A stretch of DNA of 64,000 nt from Eleftheria terrae (GTDB taxonomy: Bacteria; Pseudomonadota; Gammaproteobacteria; Burkholderiales; Burkholderiaceae_C): NCBI RefSeq assembly GCF_030419005.1, contig NZ_CP106951.1, positions 2,108,001-2,172,000 on the forward strand, written 5' to 3'. The notes beneath the pieces were generated by a model that searched no databases, was not told the DNA's origin, and saw only the letters and a list, made by a program, of their open reading frames with translations. The translations under genes and the position numbers were made by a program. Of the stretch, positions 36,686 to 46,067 are shown one piece after another. Positions within the stretch are counted from its first letter, which is position 1; each line of letters begins with the position of its first letter.

Positions 36686-38608
36686 ATGTGCGGCATCGCA
36701 GGCATTCACTCGCCGGGGCAGCCCCCCGCGCGAGAACTGTTGCAGGCCATGATCGGCCGGCTGCGCCACCGCGGGCCGGACGGCAGCGGCGTGATGACCG
36801 ACGGCCCGGTGGGCCTGGCACACGCCCGGCTCAGCATCGTCGACCCGGAGGGTGGCGCCCAGCCGCTGCACAACGAGGACGGCAGCATCTCGGTGGTCTT
36901 CAACGGCGAGATCTTCAACCACCCGGAGCTGCGGCGTGAACTGCAGGCCCGGGGCCACCGCTTCGCCACCCGCAGCGACACCGAGGTGCTGGTGCACCTC
37001 TACGAGGAGCACGGCGACGCCTTCGTCGAACGGCTCAACGGGCAGTTTGCGTTTGCCCTGTGGGACCGGCCGCGACAGCGGCTGCTGCTGGCACGCGACC
37101 GCACCGGCATCCGGCCGTTGTTCTACAGCTGGCAGGCCGGCAGGTTGAGCTTCGCGTCCGAGGTCAAGGCCTTGTTCGCCGACCACCGCCTGCCCCGCCG
37201 GCTGGACCGGCGCGCGCTGGGCGAGCTGTTCACCTGCTGGGCGCCGCTGGCGCCGCGCTCCCTGTTCGAAGGCGTGCAGTCGCTGGCGCCCGGGCACCTG
37301 CTGGTGGCCAGCGGCGCCACGCTGCAGGCGCGTCGGTACTGGGACTGGCGCTTCCCCGCTGCGCCGGTGCGCACCACCACCAGCGAAGCCGAGGCTGCCG
37401 AGGCGCTGCGCGAGCGGCTGGAGGAGGCGGTGCGCCTGCAGCTGCGCGCGGACGTCCCGGTGGGCGCCTATCTCAGTGGCGGGCTCGACTCTTCGATCAT
37501 CGCCACCCTGGTGCGCCGCTGCAGCGATGCGCCGCTGAGCACCTTCTCGCTGACCTTCGACGATCCCGAGTTCGACGAGAGCGCCCACCAGCGGCTGCTG
37601 GCCGACCACCTTGGCAGCGAGCACCATGCGCTGCGCTGCCGCCCGGCCGACATTGCAGCCGCCTTCCCGCGCGCCATCCGGCACATCGAGTCGCCGGTGC
37701 TGCGGACCGCGCCGGTGCCGATGATGCTGCTGGCAGCGCAGGTGCGGCAGGCGGGCTACAAGGTGGTGCTCACCGGCGAAGGCGCCGACGAGGTGTTCGG
37801 CGGCTACGACCTGTTCAAGGAAGCCAGGGTGCGCCGCTTCATGGCACGCGCGCCCGGCTCGCGCTGGCGGCCCCGCCTGCTGGAGCGGCTCTACCCCTGG
37901 CTGGCCCATTCGCCGACCGGGCGCGCTGCGCTGGCCGGTGGCTTCTTCGCCGCCGGCGCCAGCGGCTCCAACCCGCGCTGCTTTGCCCATCAGCCGCGCT
38001 GGACCAGCACCCGGCGCAGCTGGCAGTTCTTCTCGCAGGACCTGCGCCACGCTCTGGCCGATTGCGACCCGCCGGCCACGGTGGCCGCCAGCCTGCCGGC
38101 GGACTTCGGCCGCTGGGAAGCGCTCGCGCAGGACCAGTACATCGAGGCGCACACGCTGCTGTCGGGCTACCTGCTGAGTGCACAGGGCGACCGGGTGGCG
38201 ATGGCCGAGTCGATCGAGAGCCGCTTTCCCTTCCTGGACCACCGCCTGATCGAATTCGCCGCCGGGCTGCCGGCGCAATGGAAGCTGCGCGGGCTGGCCG
38301 AGAAACACCTGCTCAAGCAATCGGTGCGCGGCCTGCTGCCCGAGGCGTTGCGCCAGCGCAGCAAGCAACCCTACCGGGCGCCCGACAGCGCCTGCTTCTT
38401 CACGCAGGGCCGGCCGCTGGACTATGTGGCTGAACTGCTGTCGCCCGGGCGCCTGGCCGAAGCCGGCTACTTCGATGCCACGGCCGTCGGCAAGCTGGTG
38501 GAGAAATGCCGGGCCGGGCGGGCCAGCGGCTTTGCCGACAACATGGCCTTCGTCGGCGTGCTGTCCACCATGCTGCTGCATGAGCAGATGCTGGGCGGGG
38601 CCGGGTGA
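36686..38608 (+). CDS. Asparagine synthase-type glutamine amidotransferase (AsnB family)
   Basis: 640 residues. The N-terminal class II glutaminase is intact: Cys2 nucleophile (MCGIAGIHSPG), RHRGPDGSG, FNGEIFNHPELR and SDTEVLVHLYEEHG. The synthetase domain has the ATP-pyrophosphatase loop LSGGLDSSI (Ser264 on) and TGEGADEVFGGYDLFKE. True AsnB makes asparagine; longer AsnB-like members in gene clusters amidate other carboxylates, as in exosortase/exopolysaccharide-linked amidotransferases. With ligase, ACP and NAD-synthase-like genes following, a dedicated acyl substrate is more likely than aspartate. Its stop overlaps the ligase start by 4 bp. Confidence 0.9.
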   Translation: MCGIAGIHSPGQPPARELLQAMIGRLRHRGPDGSGVMTDGPVGLAHARLSIVDPEGGAQPLHNEDGSISVVFNGEIFNHPELRRELQARGHRFATRSDTEVLVHLYEEHGDAFVERLNGQFAFALWDRPRQRLLLARDRTGIRPLFYSWQAGRLSFASEVKALFADHRLPRRLDRRALGELFTCWAPLAPRSLFEGVQSLAPGHLLVASGATLQARRYWDWRFPAAPVRTTTSEAEAAEALRERLEEAVRLQLRADVPVGAYLSGGLDSSIIATLVRRCSDAPLSTFSLTFDDPEFDESAHQRLLADHLGSEHHALRCRPADIAAAFPRAIRHIESPVLRTAPVPMMLLAAQVRQAGYKVVLTGEGADEVFGGYDLFKEARVRRFMARAPGSRWRPRLLERLYPWLAHSPTGRAALAGGFFAAGASGSNPRCFAHQPRWTSTRRSWQFFSQDLRHALADCDPPATVAASLPADFGRWEALAQDQYIEAHTLLSGYLLSAQGDRVAMAESIESRFPFLDHRLIEFAAGLPAQWKLRGLAEKHLLKQSVRGLLPEALRQRSKQPYRAPDSACFFTQGRPLDYVAELLSPGRLAEAGYFDATAVGKLVEKCRAGRASGFADNMAFVGVLSTMLLHEQMLGGAG

Positions 38609-40134
38609 GCGACATGCTGCTGCACCACCCCTTCCAGGCCACCGCGCAACGCGTGCCGGACCGCTGCGCGCTGGTCTGCGGCGAGCGGCGCCACAGCTAT
38701 GCCGAGGTGGAGCGGCTGGCCGCTGGCGTCGCCACGCAATTGCGCCAGGCCGGCGTCGCCCGCGGCGACCGCGTGCTGCTGATGATGGACAACAGCGTCG
38801 AGCTGGTGGCTGCGATCTACGGCGTGCTGAAGGCCGGCGCGGTCATGGTCCCGGTGCACGCGCTGACCCGGGCCGACAAGCTGGCGTGGCTGCTGCAGCA
38901 CACCGAGGCGGTGGCCCTCCTCACGCAGGCCAGCCTGCACAGCGCCTTCCGGCCCGCGCTTTTGCGCAGCCCCGGCCTGCGGCTGTGCAGCGTGGCGGGC
39001 GGCGCGGTGCAGGGTGCCGAGCGGCCCTTCCCGCGCGGCGAGGCGCCCACGCTGGCGCCGGCCGATGCCGAGGGAGTGATCGACCAGGACCTGGCGGCGC
39101 TGCTGTACACCTCTGGCTCCACCGGGCGGCCCAAGGGCGTGATGCTGACCCACCTCAACATGCTGTCGGCCGCGCGCTCGGTGAGCGACTACCTGGGCCT
39201 GCAGGGCGAGGATGTCATCTTCAACGCCCTGCCGCTGAGCTTCGGCTATGGGCTCTACCAGGTGCTGATGGCCTTCGCGCTGGGCGCCACCGTGGTGCTG
39301 GAGCGCTCCTTCGCCTTCCCGCAGCGGGTGCTACAGACGCTGGCACGCGAGCGGGTCACCGTGTTCCCCGGCGTGCCGACGATGCATGCGCTGCTGCTCG
39401 CGCAGTCGGGCCTGGAGCGCCACGACCTCGGCGCGCTGCGCCTCATCACGAATGCCGCTGCGGCACTGCCGCTGGCCCATGTGCAGGCGCTGCAGCAGCG
39501 GCTGCCGCAGGCGCGCCTGTACTCCATGTACGGCCTGACCGAATGCAAGCGGGTCAGCTACCTGCCACCCGAGCAGCTGGCGCTGCGCCCGGGCAGCGTG
39601 GGCCGCGGCATGCCCAACCAGGAAATGTGGCTGGTGGACGAGGCCGGCCGGCGCCTGCCGCACGGCCACACCGGCGAACTGGTGGTGCGTGGCAGCCACG
39701 TGATGCGCGGCTACTGGCGCGACCCGGAGCAGACCGAGCTGCGCCTGCGCCACGGCCCCCTGCCGGGCGAGCGGGTGCTGCACACGGGCGACCTCTTCCG
39801 CACCGATGAGCAGGGCTACCTGTATTTCGTCGCGCGCAGCGACGACATCATCAAGAGCCGTGGCGAGAAGGTCAGCCCGCGCGAGGTGGAGGACGTGCTG
39901 TACGCGCTCGACGGCGTGTTCCAGGCCGCCGTGGTCGGCGTGCCGGACGCCACCCTGGGCCAGGCCGTGAAGGCCTTCGTGGTGCCGAGCCCCGGCCATC
40001 GGCTCGACGAGCGCGCGGTGCTGCGCCACTGCATGGACCATCTCGAGTCCTTCATGGTGCCCCGCTCGGTCTGCTTCGTGGACGCCCTGCCCCACACCGA
40101 CACCGGCAAGATCACTCGCGCAGGACTGGCCTGA
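38605..40134 (+). CDS. AMP-forming acyl-CoA synthetase/ligase (ANL superfamily)
   Basis: 509 residues. It carries the ANL motifs: P-loop YTSGSTGRPKG (residues 168-178), MYGLTECKRVSYLPPE, the hinge DDIIKSRGEKVSPREVEDVL and the C-terminal Lys in TDTGKITRAGL. The enzyme adenylates a carboxylate and passes it to a thiol. Since a free ACP gene follows 54 bp downstream and no CoA-dependent enzymes are present, the thiol is probably the ACP phosphopantetheine arm. Its start overlaps the amidotransferase stop (ATGA-type), indicating tight co-expression. Similar ligases accompany amidotransferases in exosortase-A loci. Substrate unknown. Confidence 0.9.
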   Translation: MSDMLLHHPFQATAQRVPDRCALVCGERRHSYAEVERLAAGVATQLRQAGVARGDRVLLMMDNSVELVAAIYGVLKAGAVMVPVHALTRADKLAWLLQHTEAVALLTQASLHSAFRPALLRSPGLRLCSVAGGAVQGAERPFPRGEAPTLAPADAEGVIDQDLAALLYTSGSTGRPKGVMLTHLNMLSAARSVSDYLGLQGEDVIFNALPLSFGYGLYQVLMAFALGATVVLERSFAFPQRVLQTLARERVTVFPGVPTMHALLLAQSGLERHDLGALRLITNAAAALPLAHVQALQQRLPQARLYSMYGLTECKRVSYLPPEQLALRPGSVGRGMPNQEMWLVDEAGRRLPHGHTGELVVRGSHVMRGYWRDPEQTELRLRHGPLPGERVLHTGDLFRTDEQGYLYFVARSDDIIKSRGEKVSPREVEDVLYALDGVFQAAVVGVPDATLGQAVKAFVVPSPGHRLDERAVLRHCMDHLESFMVPRSVCFVDALPHTDTGKITRAGLA

Positions 40135-40188
40135 GCCACCCGGCCCGCCGACGCCCGCCGCCCTTTCCACCCACCGACCCACGACATC

Positions 40189-40443
40189 ATGTCCAGCATC
40201 AAGCAGCAGGTTCGCGCCTACATCCTCGACAACCTCCTGATGGGCCACACCGGCGCCGTCTTGGGCGACGCCGACTCCTTCATCGAGCACCATGTGCTCG
40301 ACTCCACCGGCTTCCTGGAACTCATCACGCACCTGGAGCAGTCCTTCGGCATCCGCATCGCCGACGAAGAGATGGTGCCCGAGAACCTCGACAGCCTGGA
40401 CAACATCGAGGCCTTCGTGAGCCACAAGCTCACGCTGCACTGA
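40189..40443 (+). CDS. Stand-alone acyl carrier protein
   Basis: 84 residues, acidic and helical. The phosphopantetheine attachment site is Ser39 in HHVLDSTGFLELITHLEQSF, slightly different from the DSL of fatty-acid AcpP. IRIADEEMVPENLDSLDNIE is the usual helix III/IV region. Position between the AMP ligase and the NAD-synthase-like gene makes it the likely carrier of an activated acyl or aminoacyl unit. The housekeeping acpP would lie in a fab cluster, which is not here. AcpS at 60246-60641 could activate it. Confidence 0.92.
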   Translation: MSSIKQQVRAYILDNLLMGHTGAVLGDADSFIEHHVLDSTGFLELITHLEQSFGIRIADEEMVPENLDSLDNIEAFVSHKLTLH

Positions 40444-40455
40444 GCCGCCCCAGCC
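40440..40455 (+). other. Tight junction between ACP and NAD-synthase-like genes
   Basis: Only 12 bp separate the ACP stop (TGA ending at 40443) from the next ATG (40456). There is no terminator or promoter, which supports one transcript through both genes. Confidence 0.5.
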
Positions 40456-41448
40456 ATGAGCACCGCGACCCTGACCCCCGACGTACTGGCCCTGGACTGC
40501 GAGGCAGAGGCCAGCCGCATTGCCGGCTGGATGGTGGAGACCCTCGCGCAGCGCCTGCACCGGCGTGGCGTGGTGGTGGCGCTCTCCGGCGGCATCGACA
40601 GCTCGGTCTGCGCCGCGCTCGCGGTGCGGGCGCTCGGCGCCTCGCGGGTGTTCGGCCTGCTGCTGCCTGAGCAGGACTCCAGCAGCGACAGCACCGCCCG
40701 CGGCCGCGCGGTGGCCGAGCACCTGGGCGTGAGCTTCGCGCTGCAGGACATCGGCCCGGCCCTGGAAGCGCTGGGCTGCTACCGCCTTCGCGACGCCGCC
40801 ATCCGTGCCGTCTTCCCGGCCTACGGCCCGGGCTGGCGGAACAAGATCGCCATCAGCGGCGGCAGCGCCGGGCGCATCAACTGCTTCACGCTCATCGTCG
40901 AATCGCCGGCCGGCGAACGGCAGCAGGCCCGCCTGCCGGTGCGCGAGTACCTGCAGATCGTGGCGGCCACCAACTACAAGCAACGGGTGCGCAAGACGGT
41001 GGAATACGGCCATGCCGACCGGCTGCACTATGCGGTCGTCGGCACGCCCAACCGGCTGGAATACGACCAGGGCTTTTTCGTCAAGAACGGCGATGGCGCG
41101 GCCGACCTCAAGCCCATCGCCCACCTGTACAAGAGCCAGGTCTATGCCATGGCCCGCCACCTGGGCCTGCCCGAGGCGGTGTGCAGCGCGCAGCCCACCA
41201 CCGACACCTACAGCCTGCCGCAGGGCCAGGACGAGTTCTACTTCGCCTTGCCCTACCCGCAGATGGACCTGGCCCTGTGGGCGCACAACCACGGCCTGCC
41301 AGCCGCCGAGCTGGCCACGGCGCTGCATCTGCCGCTGGAGGCGGCCGGCCATGTGCTGCGCGACATCGAGGCCAAGCGCCGCGCCACCGCCTACCTGCAT
41401 GCACGCGCGCACCTGGTGGAACCGGTGGCCGAGGTGACGGGCGGATAG
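40456..41448 (+). CDS. NAD synthase-like ATP pyrophosphatase (NadE family, no glutaminase domain)
   Basis: 330 residues. N-type PP-loop LSGGIDSSVCAAL at 43-55, then NYKQRVRKTVEYGHADRLHY and GTPNRLEYDQGFFVKNGDGA with DLKPIAHLYKSQVYAMARHL, all typical of NadE, which adenylates nicotinate adenine dinucleotide and adds ammonia. It differs from housekeeping NadE: the GT(G/D)NR motif reads GTPNR, the late block is TTDTYSLPQGQDEFYFALPY, and it has about 50 extra residues. Without a glutaminase domain it needs free ammonia or a partner, perhaps the AsnB-type protein. In this operon it probably amidates or adenylates a pathway intermediate rather than making NAD, but NAD synthesis cannot be excluded. 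Confidence 0.85.
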   Translation: MSTATLTPDVLALDCEAEASRIAGWMVETLAQRLHRRGVVVALSGGIDSSVCAALAVRALGASRVFGLLLPEQDSSSDSTARGRAVAEHLGVSFALQDIGPALEALGCYRLRDAAIRAVFPAYGPGWRNKIAISGGSAGRINCFTLIVESPAGERQQARLPVREYLQIVAATNYKQRVRKTVEYGHADRLHYAVVGTPNRLEYDQGFFVKNGDGAADLKPIAHLYKSQVYAMARHLGLPEAVCSAQPTTDTYSLPQGQDEFYFALPYPQMDLALWAHNHGLPAAELATALHLPLEAAGHVLRDIEAKRRATAYLHARAHLVEPVAEVTGG

Positions 41449-41456
41449 CATCCGCC
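41440..41456 (+). terminator. Hairpin across the end of the NAD-synthase-like gene
   Basis: GGCGGAT (41440-41446) and ATCCGCC (41450-41456) pair with an AGC loop and include the TAG stop. There is no T-run; it may protect the transcript 3' end or weakly terminate before the Crp/Fnr gene. Confidence 0.3.
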
Positions 41457-41612
41457 TGGCCGGGGGCGCTGCGACCGGTCGGCCCACCGCAAGGGGCCGG
41501 GCTGCGGCGAGCCGCGCGATCCGTGGCGGATGGGCAGGCCGGCGGCCGTGCGGCACGGCCCCATGCCGGCCCGCCCTTCCTACAATGGCGCATCCGCTGC
41601 TCCTGTCCCTCC

Positions 41613-42293
41613 ATGACCCGCCTGATCGACATGCTGCGCACCTCCAGCTGGGGCCGCAACCTCAGCGCGGCCGAGTTCGCTCGGGTGGCGAGTGACGTGC
41701 GGGAGGTGAAGGTGCCGGCGGGCGGCTACATCGGCCGCACCGGCGAGCCGGCCGAGCACTGGATCGGCATCGTCGAGGGGCTGGCCAAGATGTCGGTCAC
41801 CTCGCCGGAGGGCCGCACCGCGACCCTGGCCGGCGTGGTCGCCGGCGGCTGGTTCGGCGAGGGCTCGCTGCTGAAGCAGGAGCGGCGCCGCTACGACATC
41901 ATCGCCATCCGCGACACGCGGGTGGCCCTGCTGCCACGCCACAGCTTCGAATGGCTGCGCGGCACCAGCCTGCCCTTCAACCATTTCCTGCTCAACCTGC
42001 TGAACGCCCGCCTGGGCCTGTTCATCGGCCTGCTCGAATACGACCGCCTGCTGGGCCCCGACGCCCGGCTGGCGCGCTGCCTGGCCAGCCTCTTCAATCC
42101 TGACCTGTATCCGGAGCCCGGACCGTATGTCGACCTGCTGCAGGTGGAAGTGGGCCTGCTGTCGGGCGTCTCCCGCCAGCGCGCCAACGTGGCGCTGCAG
42201 CGGCTGCAACAGGCCGGGCTGATCCGCATCGAGCACCGCGGCCTCACGGTGCTCGACCTCGACGGCCTGCGCCGCTTTGCCGGCGGTGGCTGA
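41613..42293 (+). CDS. Crp/Fnr family transcriptional regulator
   Basis: 226 residues from ATG 41613. An N-terminal cyclic-nucleotide-binding-type domain is visible (VREVKVPAGGYIGRTGEPAE, GGWFGEGSLLKQERRRYDII), followed by the dimer helix and a C-terminal HTH (LQVEVGLLSGVSRQRANVAL, then RLQQAGLIRIEHRGLTVLD). The effector-pocket motif of Crp is not conserved and the Fnr cysteines are absent, so neither cAMP nor an Fe-S cluster is implied. It is 164 bp after the NAD-synthase-like gene and 118 bp before ureD on the same strand; it could control either neighbour. Confidence 0.88.
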   Translation: MTRLIDMLRTSSWGRNLSAAEFARVASDVREVKVPAGGYIGRTGEPAEHWIGIVEGLAKMSVTSPEGRTATLAGVVAGGWFGEGSLLKQERRRYDIIAIRDTRVALLPRHSFEWLRGTSLPFNHFLLNLLNARLGLFIGLLEYDRLLGPDARLARCLASLFNPDLYPEPGPYVDLLQVEVGLLSGVSRQRANVALQRLQQAGLIRIEHRGLTVLDLDGLRRFAGGG

Positions 42294-42410
42294 TCTCCGT
42301 ACTGTTCATCTACGAGACAGCCTGTCCACCGACCCGACCCGGCCCGGGACGCCCGCACCGCCCCTACACTGCCGCTTCCTCCTGACCGCACGGCCGCGAG
42401 CCGCAACGCC

Positions 42411-43247
42411 ATGGGCTGGCACGGCCACCTGAAGCTCCATTACCGCCACGATGCCCCGCGCACGGTGGCCCATGACTGCCACGACGGGCCTTTGCGGGTG
42501 CTGGCCGCGCTCTACCCGGAAGGGCCGGCCGTGTGCCACCACGTGCTGGTGCACCCGCCGGGCGGCCTGGTCGGTGGCGATGTGCTCCGGGTCGAGCTGC
42601 AAGTGGATGAAGGCGCGCATGCCCTGCTCACCACGCCGGGCGCCACCCGCTTCTACCGCAGCGCCGGCCACCGGGCCGAGCAGCACGTGCAGGCCCGGGT
42701 GGCGGCCGGCGGCCGGCTCGAATGGCTGCCGCTGGAAACCATCGCGCATGCCGGCACCGTGGCGCTCAACCGGCAGTGCTTCGAGCTGGCGCCCGGCGCC
42801 CAGATGATCGGCTGGGACCTGCTGGCCCTGGGCCTGCCCGCCGCCGGCCAGGCCTTCGACCACGGCAGCATCGAGCAACACCTGGAGCTGCCCGGCCTGT
42901 GGCTGGAGCGCGCCCGCATCGACGCGGGCGAGCCCGGGTCGCGACGGCTGCTGCACAGCCCGCTGGGCTGGGACGGCCAGACCGCGCTGGCCACCCTGTG
43001 GTGCGCCAGCGGCACGCCGTGGAGCGCTACCGAACGCGAGGCCCTGCTCGCGGCTGCCCGCGAGGGCTGGCCGCACGACCGCCTGCCCCGCTTCGGCGCC
43101 ACCTCGCCCGACGCGCAGGTGGTGGTGCTGCGTGCGCTGGCCTCGCGCGTCGAGCCGCTGTGGCTGGCGCTGCAAGGCGTGCGGGCGCGCTGGCGCCGGC
43201 AGCTCTGGCATGGCGGGGAGCTGCGCCCGCGCGTCTGGCGCACCTGA
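42411..43247 (+). CDS. ureD: Urease accessory protein UreD
   Basis: 278 residues. UreD scaffolds the UreABC apo-enzyme for UreF/UreG binding and channels nickel to the active site. Family blocks are seen: [55 protein letters not shown] and [20 protein letters not shown]. It opens the urease region, but a chemoreceptor gene lies between it and ureA, so its expression may be partly independent. Confidence 0.95.
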   Translation: MGWHGHLKLHYRHDAPRTVAHDCHDGPLRVLAALYPEGPAVCHHVLVHPPGGLVGGDVLRVELQVDEGAHALLTTPGATRFYRSAGHRAEQHVQARVAAGGRLEWLPLETIAHAGTVALNRQCFELAPGAQMIGWDLLALGLPAAGQAFDHGSIEQHLELPGLWLERARIDAGEPGSRRLLHSPLGWDGQTALATLWCASGTPWSATEREALLAAAREGWPHDRLPRFGATSPDAQVVVLRALASRVEPLWLALQGVRARWRRQLWHGGELRPRVWRT

Positions 43248-43479
43248 GCCGGACCGGCACCGGCCGGCGCACGTCGCCCGCGCCCCGGGTGGCCGGCTGG
43301 GGCCGTGGAATGCGCCACTGAGCGTCAGTGCTCGCACGCGCGGCGGGCCTGCTGTCAGGAATTTCCTGTGTCTCGCCGCGGCCGTGCCCGTCAAGTTCGT
43401 CATGCCGCAGCCGAAACCATGGCAGCCGGGCCAGCGCTGCATGGCAGGCGCGACTTCACAGCTTCCTTCAGGAGCCTCC

Positions 43480-45315
43480 TTGAAAGCCTTCGACAGCCTC
43501 CGCATCGGCACCCGCCTGCACCTCGCCTTCGGCCTCGTGCTGATCCTGCTGGCCGCCATCGCCGCCCTGGGTGTCAGCAGCATGGCTGCCATGAACGGCC
43601 GACTCGACGAGATCGTCGCCTTCAACAGCCAGAAGGCGCGCCTCGCGGGCAGCATGCGCACCGTCATCAACCGCGTGGCCACCGGCACGCGCACCCTGAT
43701 CCTGGTCACCGACGACGCCGGCATGAAAGCCGAAGCCGCCCTGGTGGCGACGCTGCGCGCCGAATACGACGCGGCCGAGCAGAAGCTCGACGCACTGATC
43801 GCCGCCTCCGAGAACGGCGTGGAAGCCGAACGCACCCTGGTGGCCCGCATCAAGGAGCTGAAGACCATCGCGCGCCCGCTGACCAACCAGGTGATCGAGC
43901 TCGGCCTGGCCCAACGCAATGAGGAAGCGATCCGGCTGCTGCTGCAGCAGACGCAGCCGGCGCAGGTCACGTGGCTGAGAGCCCTGGCCGAGCTGGTGGA
44001 CCTGGAGGACAAGCTGAACGACGAGGCCGCCACGGCCGCCCGCGAGGATTACCACCGCGCCCGCGCGGTGATGCTCGGCTTCTGCGCGCTGGCCCTGCTG
44101 ATCGGCGCCGGCGCCGCCTTCCTGATCACCCGCAGCCTGGTGCAGCAGCTGGGTGGCGAGCCGGCCTACACCACCGCCGTGGTGCAGCGCATCGCCGAGG
44201 GCGACCTCAGCATGCCGATCGCCACCCGCGAAGGCGACACCACCAGCGTGCTGGCCGCCATGAAGCGCATGCAGCAGTCGCTGGTCGCCGTGGTGAGCGG
44301 CATCCGCACCAGCGCGGATTCGATCGCCACCGGCTCCTCCGAGATCGCCACCGGCAACCAGGACCTGTCGCAACGCACCGAGGAGCAGGCCTCCAGCCTG
44401 CAGCAGACAGCGGCTTCGATGGAGCAGCTCACCGGCACCGTGCACGCCAACGCCGAAACCACCCGCAAGGCTGCCGAGCTGGCCGGCGCCGCCAGCGACG
44501 CCGCCGCGCGCGGCGGCCAGGTGGTGGACCAGGTGGTGGGCACGATGGAGACCATCACCACGGCCAGCCGCAAGATCGGCGACATCATTGGCGTGATCGA
44601 CGGCATTGCCTTCCAGACCAACATCCTGGCGCTGAACGCAGCGGTGGAAGCGGCGCGTGCCGGCGAGCAGGGCCGCGGCTTCGCGGTGGTGGCCGGCGAG
44701 GTGCGCACGCTGGCACAGCGCAGCGCGCAGGCGGCCAAGGAAATCAAGACGCTGATCAACGACAGCGTCGAGAAGGTCGAGCTGGGCAGCCAGCAGGTGG
44801 GCGACGCCGGCCGCACCATGGAGGACCTGGTGCGCCAGGTGCAGCATGTCAACGAACTGATCACCGAGATCGGCACCGCCACCCGGGAGCAAAGCTCCGG
44901 CATCGGCCAGGTGGGCACCGCGGTGAGCCAGCTCGACCAGGTGACGCAGCAGAACGCCGCGCTGGTGGAGCAATCGGCCGCCGCCGCCGACAGCCTGCGG
45001 CAGCAGGCCGGCCGGCTGGTGGACGCGGTGGCGCGCTTCAAGCTCGATCCCGCCCAGTTGCCGGCCGTGGCCGCGCCCCAGGCGCAACTCCGGGCCGCCG
45101 CCGGGACGGCCCGGCCCGCCAGCCAGCCGACCCCCTCGTCGTCGGCGAGCGGCATGGCCACCGCGGCGGCCCCCCGCCACGGCAAGGCCGCCCCCGCCGC
45201 GGCGCCTTCGGTCCCGCGCAGCCGGCCGGCGCTCGCCACCGCCAAGCCGCCGGCCCCTGCGCCCGTGGCGGCCAGCACGCCGGTGACGGACGACGACGAC
45301 TGGTCCACCTTCTGA
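43480..45315 (+). CDS. Methyl-accepting chemotaxis protein
   Basis: About 611 residues if the TTG at 43480 is used; it follows AGGAGCC at ideal spacing, and [17 protein letters not shown] is the usual beginning of such receptors. ATG codons at 43441 and 43402 would add an unconserved leader. TM1 is [16 protein letters not shown]; a periplasmic four-helix-type sensor domain of about 150 residues follows; TM2 is [20 protein letters not shown]; then HAMP and the signalling domain with the invariant hairpin tip [20 protein letters not shown] and [16 protein letters not shown]. The tail is Ala/Pro-rich and ends DDDDWSTF. The ligand is unknown; its place inside the urease cluster makes urea or a related compound a fair guess. 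Confidence 0.95.
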   Translation: MKAFDSLRIGTRLHLAFGLVLILLAAIAALGVSSMAAMNGRLDEIVAFNSQKARLAGSMRTVINRVATGTRTLILVTDDAGMKAEAALVATLRAEYDAAEQKLDALIAASENGVEAERTLVARIKELKTIARPLTNQVIELGLAQRNEEAIRLLLQQTQPAQVTWLRALAELVDLEDKLNDEAATAAREDYHRARAVMLGFCALALLIGAGAAFLITRSLVQQLGGEPAYTTAVVQRIAEGDLSMPIATREGDTTSVLAAMKRMQQSLVAVVSGIRTSADSIATGSSEIATGNQDLSQRTEEQASSLQQTAASMEQLTGTVHANAETTRKAAELAGAASDAAARGGQVVDQVVGTMETITTASRKIGDIIGVIDGIAFQTNILALNAAVEAARAGEQGRGFAVVAGEVRTLAQRSAQAAKEIKTLINDSVEKVELGSQQVGDAGRTMEDLVRQVQHVNELITEIGTATREQSSGIGQVGTAVSQLDQVTQQNAALVEQSAAAADSLRQQAGRLVDAVARFKLDPAQLPAVAAPQAQLRAAAGTARPASQPTPSSSASGMATAAAPRHGKAAPAAAPSVPRSRPALATAKPPAPAPVAASTPVTDDDDWSTF

Positions 45316-45343
45316 GCCAGGCCGGGGCGCAGCCCTTGGCATA

Positions 45344-45369
45344 CAGCGGCGGGCTGCGGCCCGCCGCTG
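45344..45369 (+). terminator. Hairpin after the chemoreceptor gene
   Basis: CAGCGGCGGGC (45344-45354) and GCCCGCCGCTG (45359-45369) form a perfect 11-bp stem with a TGCG loop, 28 bp after the stop. No T-run follows. It suggests that chemoreceptor transcription ends before ureA, at least partly. Confidence 0.5.
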
Positions 45370-45694
45370 CGCATTCCGGCGTTGGCGAGCCGGCCGGCAT
45401 CACGCCCGGGCGGACCGCGTCACCGGCCAACCTGCATGCCCACCCCTGTGCTGCGGGTCGGCAGCGCCGGCTCGTCCAACACGGCGCTGCTTGCTTCTGC
45501 ACGGTGACCGGGCCGACACCCCGGATGTCGCTGCTGCCGCGGCAGGCCTCGGCCTTGGGCACAAGGTAGCCTTCCACCGGCTGACCGTCCCGGGCGCGGG
45601 TGCAGCGCACGGTCGCGGGTCCGCATCTTGCCTCGGAGTCGGTCGAACGCGGCGCGAGCCGCAATTGCAAACGCCTTGCCGACCGCCTGCCGCC
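45370..45694. other. 325-bp spacer upstream of ureA, no gene seen
   Basis: It separates the chemoreceptor hairpin from ureA. Short frames here lack any conserved content. It must contain the promoter and leader of ureA if the hairpin terminates, but I see no convincing -35/-10 pair. Confidence 0.35.
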
Positions 45695-45997
45695 ATGGAC
45701 CTCACCCCGCGCGAGAAAGACAAGCTCCTCATCTTCACCGCCGCGCTGCTGGCCGAGCGCCGCAAGGCGCGCGGCCTGAAGCTCAACCATCCAGAAGCGG
45801 TGGCCTTCATCACCGCGGCCATCCTCGAAGGCGCCCGCGACGGCAAGTCGGTGGCGCAGTTGATGAGCGAAGGCAAGACGGTGCTCAGCCGCTCGGAAGT
45901 GATGGAGGGCGTGCCCGAGATGATTCCCGACATCCAGGTGGAAGCCACCTTCCCGGACGGCACCAAGTTGGTGACCGTGCACCAGCCCATTGCGTGA
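45695..45997 (+). CDS. ureA: Urease gamma subunit
   Basis: 100 residues, standard for separate bacterial gamma subunits. It begins [20 protein letters not shown] and contains [39 protein letters not shown] and [20 protein letters not shown], all diagnostic. With UreB and UreC it forms the (abc)3 enzyme that hydrolyses urea to ammonia and carbamate. The ureJ gene follows after 70 bp. Confidence 0.97.
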   Translation: MDLTPREKDKLLIFTAALLAERRKARGLKLNHPEAVAFITAAILEGARDGKSVAQLMSEGKTVLSRSEVMEGVPEMIPDIQVEATFPDGTKLVTVHQPIA

Positions 45998-46067
45998 GCC
46001 GCCCGCTCCCCATGCGACCTATCACGTTCACGGTGCAGGCAAGCGATTCACTTCGAGGACAGCCCTG

